DNA from: Flavobacterium frigoritolerans
GTDB lineage: Bacteria > Bacteroidota > Bacteroidia > Flavobacteriales > Flavobacteriaceae
Assembly: GCF_025847275.1 (NCBI RefSeq)
Contig: NZ_JAOZEV010000023.1
Location: 1-36,260 of the forward strand
Direction of reading: 5' to 3'
Length of the DNA: 36,260 nucleotides
Shown here: positions 16,557-23,157 of the stretch, one piece after another
Layout of the letters: the number at the start of each line of letters is the position of its first letter
Position numbering within the stretch: the stretch's first letter is position 1
Position numbers and translations under genes: made by a program
The notes under the pieces: model-generated
The model's database searches: none
Told to the model about the DNA's origin: nothing
What the model saw: only the letters and a program-made list of their open reading frames with translations

Positions 16557-17507
16557 ATGAGCAATACAATTACAACTACTAATTTTAATTTTCCTAATCA
16601 GAAATCGGTTTATCGCGGAAAAGTTAGAGAGGTTTATAATATCAACGATGAACTTTTGGTTATGGTTGCTACCGATAGACTTTCGGCTTTTGATGTAGTT
16701 TTACCAAAAGGGATTCCTTACAAAGGACAAATTTTAAATCAGATTGCAACTAAATTCATGGAACTTACTCAAGATATTGTTCCGAATTGGTTAATTGCAA
16801 CACCAGATCCAAACGTTGCGGTAGGTCATTTATGTGATCCATTTAAGGTAGAAATGGTAATTAGAGGATATGTTTCTGGACATGCTGCTCGTGAATATGC
16901 AGCTGGAAAAAGAGAAATATGCGGTGTAGCTATGCCAGAAGGTTTAAAGGAAAACGATAAATTCCCAACACCTATCATTACTCCAACTACAAAGGCAGAT
17001 AATGGTGAGCATGATGCAGATATTTCGCGTGAAGCGATCCTTTCAAGAGGAATAGTTTCTGAAGAGGATTATTTAGTTTTAGAAAAATATACCAGAGCAT
17101 TATTTCAAAGAGGAACTGAAATTGCTGCTAGTCGCGGTTTAATTTTGGTAGATACTAAATATGAGTTTGGAAAAACGAAAGATGGAGTAATTGTTTTAAT
17201 TGATGAAATTCATACACCAGATTCTTCTCGTTATTTTTATGCAGAAGGATATCAGGAGAGACAAGATAAAAACGAAGAGCAAAAACAATTATCAAAAGAA
17301 TTTGTACGTCGTTGGTTAATCGAAAATGGATTTCAAGGACAAGAAGGTCAACAAATTCCAGATATGAATGATGCTTATATTGAATCTGTATCGGAGCGTT
17401 ATATCGAATTATATGAAAATATTCTAGGAGAAAAATTTGTTAAAGCTGATATCGATAATATTGACCAGCGTATCGAAAAGAATGTAATCGCTTATTTGAG
17501 TAAATAG
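16557..17507 (+). CDS. purC: Phosphoribosylaminoimidazole-succinocarboxamide synthase (SAICAR synthetase)
   Basis: PurC joins aspartate to CAIR with ATP in step eight of purine biosynthesis, in the cytosol. Landmarks are YRGKVREVYN at the N-terminus, ATDRLSAFDVVLP, the central VEMVIRGYVSGHAAREY, PTTKADNGEHDADIS, and the C-terminal LIDEIHTPDSSRYF. The 316-residue length fits the longer, eukaryote-like monofunctional type that is common in Bacteroidetes. The ATG at 16557 follows the promoter at a normal distance; a more upstream in-frame start (16488) overlaps the promoter and adds an unrelated hydrophobic leader. A strong terminator follows. No other purine genes are in the window. Confidence 0.97.
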   Translation: MSNTITTTNFNFPNQKSVYRGKVREVYNINDELLVMVATDRLSAFDVVLPKGIPYKGQILNQIATKFMELTQDIVPNWLIATPDPNVAVGHLCDPFKVEMVIRGYVSGHAAREYAAGKREICGVAMPEGLKENDKFPTPIITPTTKADNGEHDADISREAILSRGIVSEEDYLVLEKYTRALFQRGTEIAASRGLILVDTKYEFGKTKDGVIVLIDEIHTPDSSRYFYAEGYQERQDKNEEQKQLSKEFVRRWLIENGFQGQEGQQIPDMNDAYIESVSERYIELYENILGEKFVKADIDNIDQRIEKNVIAYLSK

Positions 17508-17530
17508 CATTTATACCAAAAGAGTTAAAA

Positions 17531-17570
17531 AAATAACCCCACAATTTAAATTGTGGGGTTATTTCTTTTA
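17531..17570. terminator. Bidirectional terminator between purC and the SRPBCC gene
   Basis: AAATAACCCCACAATTT (17531-17547) is directly followed by its perfect reverse complement (17548-17564), a 34-base palindrome with T-rich flanks on both strands. It lies between two converging genes. Confidence 0.88.
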
Positions 17571-17572
17571 TA

Positions 17573-18118
17573 TTATTGTTGACCTTCTTGAATAACTTTT
17601 AAATTTTGAAGTCCAGTTTCAAGTTGCTCCCCAAGCATTTGATCTATATTCATAAACGCAAGCATTAAATTCATAGGATAAGGAGACCGACCATCAAATC
17701 CCCATTTTACTTTAGTTTGTGTTGGAGTAATTTCTTCGGTTGTCATATAAGCCGTATCAGTAGATTGCATAGGAGCCTCAAAACGCAATTCATATTCCAA
17801 TCGTTCACCAGGTACAATTTTTTTTATTTCTTGTTCTCCTTTGCCAACGTTTTTGTCATTGCTATCCCAGCCAGCGATTGCACCAACTGTCCCATCAGTA
17901 CCAGAAAACGTTTTTCTCATTGCAGGGTCTAATCTGGACCATACGCTAAAATTGTGTTGGTTTTTTAAATACTTTATATAGTTAAAAACGCTGTCTTTTG
18001 GTTTGTTGATAGTAACTTCTCTTTCTACATGATATTCATTTGGTAAAAATAAAGCTACTATTAATCCTAACATTACGATACTTAAAATCCCGAGAATAAT
18101 TTTTTTAATAACATTCAT
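17573..18118 (-). CDS. Membrane-anchored SRPBCC (START-like) family protein
   Basis: The 181-residue product starts with one hydrophobic anchor (about 4-27, KKIILGILSIVMLGLIVALFLP). A polyketide-cyclase/START-like domain follows, recognisable by HVEREVTINKPKDSVFNYI, the WSRLDP segment, FSGTDGTVGAIAGW and KVKWGFDGR, with a C-terminal helix ending in LKVIQEG. Members bind hydrophobic ligands in a helix-grip cavity; the ligand here is unknown. I chose the ATG at 18118 directly before the anchor; the longer frame to 18211 runs into the DUF1801 gene upstream. The gene follows the DUF1801 gene by 25 bases on the same strand, so the two are probably co-transcribed. Confidence 0.82.
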   Translation of the reverse strand: MNVIKKIILGILSIVMLGLIVALFLPNEYHVEREVTINKPKDSVFNYIKYLKNQHNFSVWSRLDPAMRKTFSGTDGTVGAIAGWDSNDKNVGKGEQEIKKIVPGERLEYELRFEAPMQSTDTAYMTTEEITPTQTKVKWGFDGRSPYPMNLMLAFMNIDQMLGEQLETGLQNLKVIQEGQQ

Positions 18119-18143
18119 AGTTTTATAATTAAGTGGTTTATAA

Positions 18144-18605
18144 TTATTTTGATTTTTTAAACTGTGTTTCATAACAATTAATCCATTCGGCAACAGACAT
18201 TTTTTGTACAAGCGCTGCTATTAGATCATAAGGAATATCATCCATCTTTTTAAAACGAATGCAACTTTTTCCCATATCCAGTTTTTGTTTGCTGTGTTTA
18301 GGATATTCAGTAACAAACCATTCTAGTAATTCTGGTTTTGCATAAATTCCCATATGGTATAATGCTATAAAGTTTTTTTGCGATGCTATATTTATAAATG
18401 GCAAAGGTAGTTTAGGATTGCAATGATAGCCTTCAGGATAAATAGAATGAGGTACAAGATAACCCAACATTCCGTAGCTTAATTCTTCTGTGAATCCTTT
18501 GGGAATGTTATTAAGTATTGTTTCACGAAGTTTAAGAAAAGAACGTTTTCTTTCTTCAGGAATTGATGATAAATATTCTTCGATTGTTTTGGCTGATGAT
18601 TGCAT
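18144..18605 (-). CDS. DUF1801 (YdhG-like) protein
   Basis: The 153-residue protein has the DUF1801 pattern: TIEEYLSSIPEERKRSFLKLRETI at the N-terminus, then EELSYGMLGYLVP, FINIASQKNFIALYHMGIY and DMGKSCIRFKKMDDIPYDLI near the C-terminus. The family has a compact alpha+beta fold and, to my knowledge, no settled enzymatic function, although some relatives have been tied to metal or stress responses. It is cytosolic with no signal peptide. It forms the first gene of a two-gene minus-strand unit with the SRPBCC protein and is divergent from the small ankyrin genes. The family assignment is good; function is unknown. Confidence 0.82.
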   Translation of the reverse strand: MQSSAKTIEEYLSSIPEERKRSFLKLRETILNNIPKGFTEELSYGMLGYLVPHSIYPEGYHCNPKLPLPFINIASQKNFIALYHMGIYAKPELLEWFVTEYPKHSKQKLDMGKSCIRFKKMDDIPYDLIAALVQKMSVAEWINCYETQFKKSK

Positions 18606-18690
18606 TTTAAGTTTTTATTGTAAAGTTAAATAAAATTTAGTGTGTGAATTTTAATTGGTTATAAATATAAAGAGCTGTTTTTTGATTTTT

Positions 18691-18730
18691 TATTACAAAT
18701 CGTGCAACTTTTTATTTTTTTGTGCGTCTT
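18691..18730 (+). promoter_or_regulatory. 40-bp block shared upstream of ankyrin genes 1 and 3
   Basis: Positions 18691-18730 align without gaps to 20051-20090, 32 of 40 bases identical by hand count, including GTG.AAC, TTTATTT and GCGTCTT. It lies 105 bases upstream of the first ankyrin gene and is probably a relic of tandem duplication or a shared control region. Confidence 0.5.
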
Positions 18731-18835
18731 ATGTATTATGTGGAAGACTTTTTGGATTTATTAAAATTTAGTTTTTAATTTTTTCAAGAAGATAGTCCAA
18801 TTAAAATCATCAAAAAATCAATCAAATCAATCACC

Positions 18836-19234
18836 ATGAAAAAATCAATCGTTTTTTTAGGAGTAGCTTTTATGGCTTTAACTCATGTTGTCCAAGCTTC
18901 AAGTAGAAGTACAAGTTTTAAATTATTAAATACCGAAAAACATATCGTGCAGGGATATGATCGAAGTCCTCTTAATGTTGCAATTAGCAGAGGGGATATT
19001 GAAACAGTAAAGAAATTTATAGAATATGGCGCGAATGTCAATAAAGTGCTAAATGGGATGTCTCCGTTGATGGCTGCTGCTCGTTATAATCAAGTTGAAA
19101 TTATGAAATTTCTTGTATCAAAAGGCGCTGAACTAGAGGCTGAAAATGAGAAAGGATACACTGCATTGAAGTATGCAGAAGTATCAAAAGCAAAAGAAGC
19201 TATTGCTTTTTTAAAAACTATTCTAAAAAAATAA
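18836..19234 (+). CDS. Small exported ankyrin-repeat protein 1
   Basis: This is the first of three tandem paralogues. The 132-residue product has a signal peptide (about 1-21, MKKSIVFLGVAFMALTHVVQ, cleavage near AS). The mature part is almost entirely ankyrin repeats: SPLNVAISRGDIETVKKFIEYGANVN, then SPLMAAARYNQVEIMKFLVSKGAELE, then a short GYTALKYAEVSKAKEAIAFL. Ankyrin repeats bind other proteins; the partner here is unknown. The protein should be periplasmic, and there is no lipobox cysteine. A hairpin terminator follows, so it is a separate transcript from the next copy. No clear TAnnTTTG promoter was found, unlike copies 2 and 3. Confidence 0.88.
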   Translation: MKKSIVFLGVAFMALTHVVQASSRSTSFKLLNTEKHIVQGYDRSPLNVAISRGDIETVKKFIEYGANVNKVLNGMSPLMAAARYNQVEIMKFLVSKGAELEAENEKGYTALKYAEVSKAKEAIAFLKTILKK

Positions 19235-19252
19235 TTATTGTTTAAATTTTAT

Positions 19253-19288
19253 AAAAAAGGCCCAAACCTAAATTTGTGGTCTTTTTTT
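19253..19288 (+). terminator. Terminator after ankyrin gene 1
   Basis: AAAAAAGGCC-CAAA pairs with TTTGTGGTCTTTTTT with one G-U pair and one bulge, and ends in seven Ts. The rest of the 319-base gap to the next gene holds only the promoter of ankyrin gene 2. Confidence 0.7.
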
Positions 19289-19453
19289 GTTTGCAAGTAT
19301 CGTGAATTATCTAAAAGTATCGTTGGCATTGAGATGAAAAAATAGGTATGATATAATTATGTAACTTTTAGTTTGTTTGTGAGACCAATAATAAACAATT
19401 AGTTTTTAAGGTAATATGAACAAATTTGAGTTTTAATAAATTATTTTTTAAAA

Positions 19454-19498
19454 CAAGATACCTTGTTATGCATACTATTGATTTAATTTATATATTTG
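19454..19498 (+). promoter_or_regulatory. Promoter and palindromic box of ankyrin gene 2
   Basis: TATATTTG at 19491-19498 is an exact -7 match, 55 bases before the ATG. Twenty-five bases upstream of it ends the imperfect palindrome CAAGATACCTTG (19454-19465). The same box and the same 25-base distance occur upstream of gene 3. Confidence 0.6.
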
Positions 19499-19553
19499 TG
19501 TCAGAATTTTAATAATTCAAAATCATCAATCATAATCAATCAAATTACTTATC

Positions 19554-19925
19554 ATGAAAAAAACAATCATTTATTTAGGACTAGCTTTAGTCGTTTTTAC
19601 CAATGTTGCTCAAGCTTCAGAATACAAATCATTTAACAATGATACATACATCAGTTATGATGTAAACCCTTTGAATGTTGCAATTTGTAAAGGGGATTTA
19701 GAAACAGTTAAAAAACTTATTGAAAACGGGGCAAATGTAAATAAGTTTTCAGGTGGTTTAACTCCATTGATGACTGCCGCGCGCTATAATAAAGTTGAAA
19801 TTATTCAGCTTTTAATTTCAAAAGGAGCTAATCCTTATACTACTGCCGATAATGGTTATACTGCTTTGAAATTTGCTGAAGTATCTAAAGCTGTTGATGC
19901 AGTAGCAATTTTAAAAAAATATTAA
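19554..19925 (+). CDS. Small exported ankyrin-repeat protein 2
   Basis: The second paralogue encodes 123 residues with a signal peptide (about 1-22, KKTIIYLGLALVVFTNVAQAS). Two full ankyrin repeats follow (NPLNVAICKGDLETVKKLIENGANVN and TPLMTAARYNKVEIIQLLISKGANP), plus a partial third (GYTALKFAEVSKAVDAVAIL). It differs from copy 1 mainly in the loop after the signal peptide and at repeat surface positions, which is where partner binding would change. It has its own promoter and terminator. It is likely periplasmic; partner and role are unknown. Confidence 0.88.
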   Translation: MKKTIIYLGLALVVFTNVAQASEYKSFNNDTYISYDVNPLNVAICKGDLETVKKLIENGANVNKFSGGLTPLMTAARYNKVEIIQLLISKGANPYTTADNGYTALKFAEVSKAVDAVAILKKY

Positions 19926-19946
19926 TTATTATATGCGTTATAAAAA

Positions 19947-19985
19947 CAAGTCCTAAATTTCAATTGAGATTTGGGACTTGCTTTA
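19947..19985 (+). terminator. Hairpin after ankyrin gene 2
   Basis: CAAGTCCTAAAT (19947-19958) pairs with ATTTGGGACTTG (19969-19980) with a single G-U pair. The following CTTTATTTA is only moderately T-rich, so termination may be partial. The 338-base gap to gene 3 otherwise holds the shared block (20051-20090) and the gene 3 promoter. Confidence 0.6.
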
Positions 19986-20050
19986 TTTAGGGAAGTTTCA
20001 AGTCAACTACTTTTGTTATTTTAAGTTTTTGATATTCAATGTTTTATTTT

Positions 20051-20090
20051 TTTTATAAATAGTGTAACATTTTATTTGTTTAAGCGTCTT
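20051..20090 (+). promoter_or_regulatory. Second copy of the 40-bp block shared with ankyrin gene 1
   Basis: This block aligns column by column with 18691-18730. Here it lies 173 bases upstream of the start codon, with the CAAAGTACCTTG box and -7 element in between. Confidence 0.5.
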
Positions 20091-20170
20091 TATAGTAAAG
20101 CAGTTCTTTTTAAAACAATAATTTAAAATTGAAGCTTAAATTTTAAGCGAATGTTAATTAATAGTTAAAA

Positions 20171-20215
20171 CAAAGTACCTTGTAATACATAATACCAATT
20201 TTAAATATATATTTG
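20171..20215 (+). promoter_or_regulatory. Promoter and palindromic box of ankyrin gene 3
   Basis: TATATTTG at 20208-20215 is an exact -7 match, 48 bases before the ATG. CAAAGTACCTTG at 20171-20182 is a palindrome with one mismatched pair. The 25-base spacing to the -7 element is identical to that of gene 2. Confidence 0.6.
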
Positions 20216-20263
20216 TATAAGAATTAATAAAAATTCAAAATCATCAATCAAAAAACTATCATC

Positions 20264-20647
20264 ATGAAAAAATCAATCATTTATTTAGGAGTAGCTTTAG
20301 TAGCTTTTGTTAATGTTTCTTTAGCTTCAAATTCAGTTCAAAATTCATTTAGTAATGGCAAAGTTGTTGTTTCCACTTTTAATACAAGTGCGTTAAATAC
20401 AGCTATTAGAAAAGGAGATATCGAAACAGTTAAAAAGTTTATCGAATATGGAGAAGATGTTAATAAAATGTCAAATGAATTGACTCCATTAATGACAGCA
20501 GCTCGATATAATCAAGCTGAGATTATAAAAGTTTTGTTATCAAACGGAGCAGATATTGATGCAAAGAATGAAAAAGGTTTTACTGCATTAAGATATGCTG
20601 AGTTATCAAATGCTAAAGATGCCGTTGCACTTTTAAAAAGAAATTAA
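20264..20647 (+). CDS. Small exported ankyrin-repeat protein 3
   Basis: The third paralogue encodes 127 residues: a signal peptide (about 1-22, ending SLAS), a serine/asparagine-rich linker, and ankyrin repeats SALNTAIRKGDIETVKKFIEYGEDVN, TPLMTAARYNQAEIIKVLLSNGADID and a short GFTALRYAELSNAKDAVALL. It keeps the same repeat framework as copies 1 and 2. The repeat-1 loop changes from GAN to GED. It has its own promoter and a strong terminator shared with the converging M42 gene. It is likely periplasmic, with partner unknown. Confidence 0.88.
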   Translation: MKKSIIYLGVALVAFVNVSLASNSVQNSFSNGKVVVSTFNTSALNTAIRKGDIETVKKFIEYGEDVNKMSNELTPLMTAARYNQAEIIKVLLSNGADIDAKNEKGFTALRYAELSNAKDAVALLKRN

Positions 20648-20673
20648 TAAATTAAATAAGGTTATTTATTAGT

Positions 20674-20711
20674 AAAACCCGCAAATCTAAATTTAGGTTT
20701 GCGGGTTTTTT
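20674..20711. terminator. Bidirectional terminator after ankyrin gene 3
   Basis: AAAACCCGCAAATCTAA (20674-20690) pairs with TTAGGTTTGCGGGTTTT (20693-20709), 17 bp with one G-U pair, followed by Ts. It also lies just after the converging M42 peptidase gene. Confidence 0.85.
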
Positions 20712-20732
20712 GATTAAAAGTTATTCTAAATT

Positions 20733-21821
20733 TTATTTGAAATAAGAAAAAGTTTCTTCATTTTCAATTTTTAGTAATGATTGGTAAATCAATTTAATTA
20801 CATTCTCAACATCATCACGGTGAACCATTTCTACTGTAGTATGCATATATCGCAACGGAAGAGAGATTAATGCCGAAGCAACACCGCCATTACTGTATGC
20901 AAAAGCATCCGTATCTGTACCAGTAACACGAGAAGATGCTAAACGCTGAAACGGAATTTTATTAGCTTCAGCTGCATCAATAATTAGTTCACGTAAATTA
21001 TTTTGTACAGCAGGAGCATAAGTAATAACAGGTCCTAAACCTATTTTTGTGTCCCCTTCAATTTTCTTTTCGATCATTGGAGTTGTCGAATCGTGACAAA
21101 CATCTGTAACAATAGCTACATTAGGTTTGATGGTTTTGGTAATCATTTCGGCACCACGTAAACCTACTTCTTCTTGAACAGAATTTGTGATATACAATCC
21201 AAATGGCAGTTTTACTTTATTTTCGTGTAGCAAACGAGCTACTTCGGCAATCATAAAGCCACCCATTCTGTTGTCGATAGCGCGGCAAACAAATTTATTT
21301 TCGTTTAAAATCATGAATTCATCAGGATACGTGATAACACAACCTACATGAACTCCCATTTTTTCGACTTGTTCTTTGGTTTCACAACCTAAATCAATAA
21401 AAATATTGCTAATTTTTGGAGTTTCTTCCTTATCGCGCAATCTTGTATGAATCGCTGGCCATCCAAAAACACCTTTAACAATTCCTTTTTTAGTATGGAT
21501 ATTAACTCTTTTTGATGGTGCAATCTGGTGATCAGATCCACCATTTCTTATTACATATATTAACCCATCATCTGTAATATAGTTTACATACCATGAAATT
21601 TCATCAGCATGTCCTTCGATAACTACTTTATATGGTGCATCTGGGTTTATAACTCCTACAGCTGTTCCGTATGTATCTGTAATAAAAGTATCAACATATG
21701 GTTTTAAATAATCCATCCATATTTTTTGACCTTCACTTTCGTGACCAGTAGGTGAAGCATTATTAAGATAGCTTTCTAAAAAAGTAATTGAAGCATCATT
21801 TAAGATTGATTTTGTACTCAT
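20733..21821 (-). CDS. M42-family metallo-aminopeptidase
   Basis: M42 enzymes are cytosolic two-metal aminopeptidases (tetrahedral dodecamers in studied members) that trim peptides. The 362-residue product shows the expected metal and catalytic residues: His in EGHADEI, Asp in RAIDNRMGG, the Glu pair in SVQEEVGLRGA, Asp in VTDVCHDS, and His in the C-terminal RYMHTTVEMVHRDD. The insertion domain (about 75-170) is present. There is no signal peptide. It is transcribed towards the ankyrin gene 3 terminator and appears to be a single-gene unit. The 295-base gap upstream (21822-22116) shows no convincing promoter or other element. Confidence 0.95.
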   Translation of the reverse strand: MSTKSILNDASITFLESYLNNASPTGHESEGQKIWMDYLKPYVDTFITDTYGTAVGVINPDAPYKVVIEGHADEISWYVNYITDDGLIYVIRNGGSDHQIAPSKRVNIHTKKGIVKGVFGWPAIHTRLRDKEETPKISNIFIDLGCETKEQVEKMGVHVGCVITYPDEFMILNENKFVCRAIDNRMGGFMIAEVARLLHENKVKLPFGLYITNSVQEEVGLRGAEMITKTIKPNVAIVTDVCHDSTTPMIEKKIEGDTKIGLGPVITYAPAVQNNLRELIIDAAEANKIPFQRLASSRVTGTDTDAFAYSNGGVASALISLPLRYMHTTVEMVHRDDVENVIKLIYQSLLKIENEETFSYFK

Positions 21822-22116
21822 AAAAATATTTTTTTGCTAATTTATAAATTTGTATTTTATATACTTTACCAACGTCTTTAAAAAGATTATGTAAGTGGGT
21901 AATCTATTTTTTAGGTTAGTAATTTAGGTAAAAGAGAATAATTCCTCGTGCATTTGCAGTACCTGTACTATAAAATATGTAGTAACAAAAGTAAACTTAA
22001 TTTTCGCGAAAGACAAACAAGAAGAATCTGGTTTTTGTTAACTTTAAAGAATAGGCAAAGCTGCTCGGCAAGTATCGGCCAAGATTAAAATCACAAGAAG
22101 TTTTCTGTGGATTATT

Positions 22117-23133
22117 TTAGTGAAATTTAGCTTTGAATTTTTTAAGACGGAAGTTTTCTGATTTTATAACTTTTCCTTTATCAGTAATCATCAAACAGCT
22201 ATAATCAGGGAATTTTTTAAGTAAGAGCAAACCTTCTGTTTTTCCGAGTACCATTATAGAAGTACTTAAACCATTTGCGATTTCGGCATCAGAACCAAAA
22301 ATAGTTACACTGCATAAGCCAGTTGCAGGATATCCGGTTGCAGGATTTATGATGTGAGAATAGCGCTTACCATTAAAAACAACAAATTTCTCGTAGCTTC
22401 CAGAAGTTGTTACAGCTTCTTGTTCTAAAGGCACAGTAGCTAAGAGTTTGTCAGGATTAAATGGATTTGTGATGCCAATTTTCCAAGGAGTTCCATTAGG
22501 TTGTTTTCCCCAAGTACTCATATCTCCTGAGCCATTTATGATTCCGGCTTTAATACCTTTTGCAAGCATCATATCGCGGCATTTGTCAGCAGCATAACCT
22601 TCTCCAAGTGCGCCAAATCCTATTTTCATTCCTTTTAGTTTTAGGAATATAGTAGATTGTACAGAGTCTAAAATGATGTTTTTATAACCCACTTTTTCCA
22701 CTGATTTTTTTATGTTTTCTGGCGAAGGCATTTCGGTCATTGATCCGTCAAATTTCCAGATTCTATCCATTGCCGCAAAACTGATATCAAATCCGCCATT
22801 TGTTATTTCTGATAACCGGATTGCTCTTTGTGTCAATTCAAAAACTTCTCGATCTACTTTTACAGGTCGAATTCCAGAATTTTGATTTATTTCAGAAACT
22901 TGTGTGTCTGATTTCCAATCCGATATTAGGTTTTCAATTCTTGTAATTTCGGCAATAACGGCATCAATATTTTGTTCAGCTGCCAATGAATCGTTTGCAA
23001 CAATGGTAATGTCAAAACGGCTTCCCATGAGGAGCGTTGTTCTTTTTCGTAAAACTTGTGCATTGCCGTAAAAGCTGCAGGTTAATACAAAAAGAAAAAA
23101 GAGTTGCTGTATAAAGGTTTTATTAATTTGCAT
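22117..23133 (-). CDS. apbE: FAD:protein FMN transferase (ApbE/Ftp)
   Basis: ApbE attaches FMN covalently to Ser/Thr of exported target proteins outside the cytoplasm. The 338-residue product has a signal peptide (about 1-26, ending YGNAQ) and family landmarks: LLMGSRFDI, SDWKSDTQVSEIN, TNGGFDIS, GALGEGYAAD, INGSGDMSTWG, EQEAVTTSGSYEKF, SHIINPATGYPA and ANGLSTSIMVLG. Two positions differ from what I recall as usual: Asn287 where the ADALST motif has the metal-binding Asp, and Glu178 where a Lys is common. Whether these are normal for the subfamily is unknown. It is last in the four-gene operon, 24 bases after the PepSY-reductase, which places its likely substrate (the DUF2271 protein) two genes upstream. 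Confidence 0.92.
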   Translation of the reverse strand: MQINKTFIQQLFFLFVLTCSFYGNAQVLRKRTTLLMGSRFDITIVANDSLAAEQNIDAVIAEITRIENLISDWKSDTQVSEINQNSGIRPVKVDREVFELTQRAIRLSEITNGGFDISFAAMDRIWKFDGSMTEMPSPENIKKSVEKVGYKNIILDSVQSTIFLKLKGMKIGFGALGEGYAADKCRDMMLAKGIKAGIINGSGDMSTWGKQPNGTPWKIGITNPFNPDKLLATVPLEQEAVTTSGSYEKFVVFNGKRYSHIINPATGYPATGLCSVTIFGSDAEIANGLSTSIMVLGKTEGLLLLKKFPDYSCLMITDKGKVIKSENFRLKKFKAKFH

Positions 23134-23157
23134 GCTATAGAGTCTTTTTAAATGTGG

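Noticed and set aside
18836..20647. The three small ankyrin genes as one operon
   Set aside because: Hairpin terminators follow each gene, and genes 2 and 3 have their own -7 elements.
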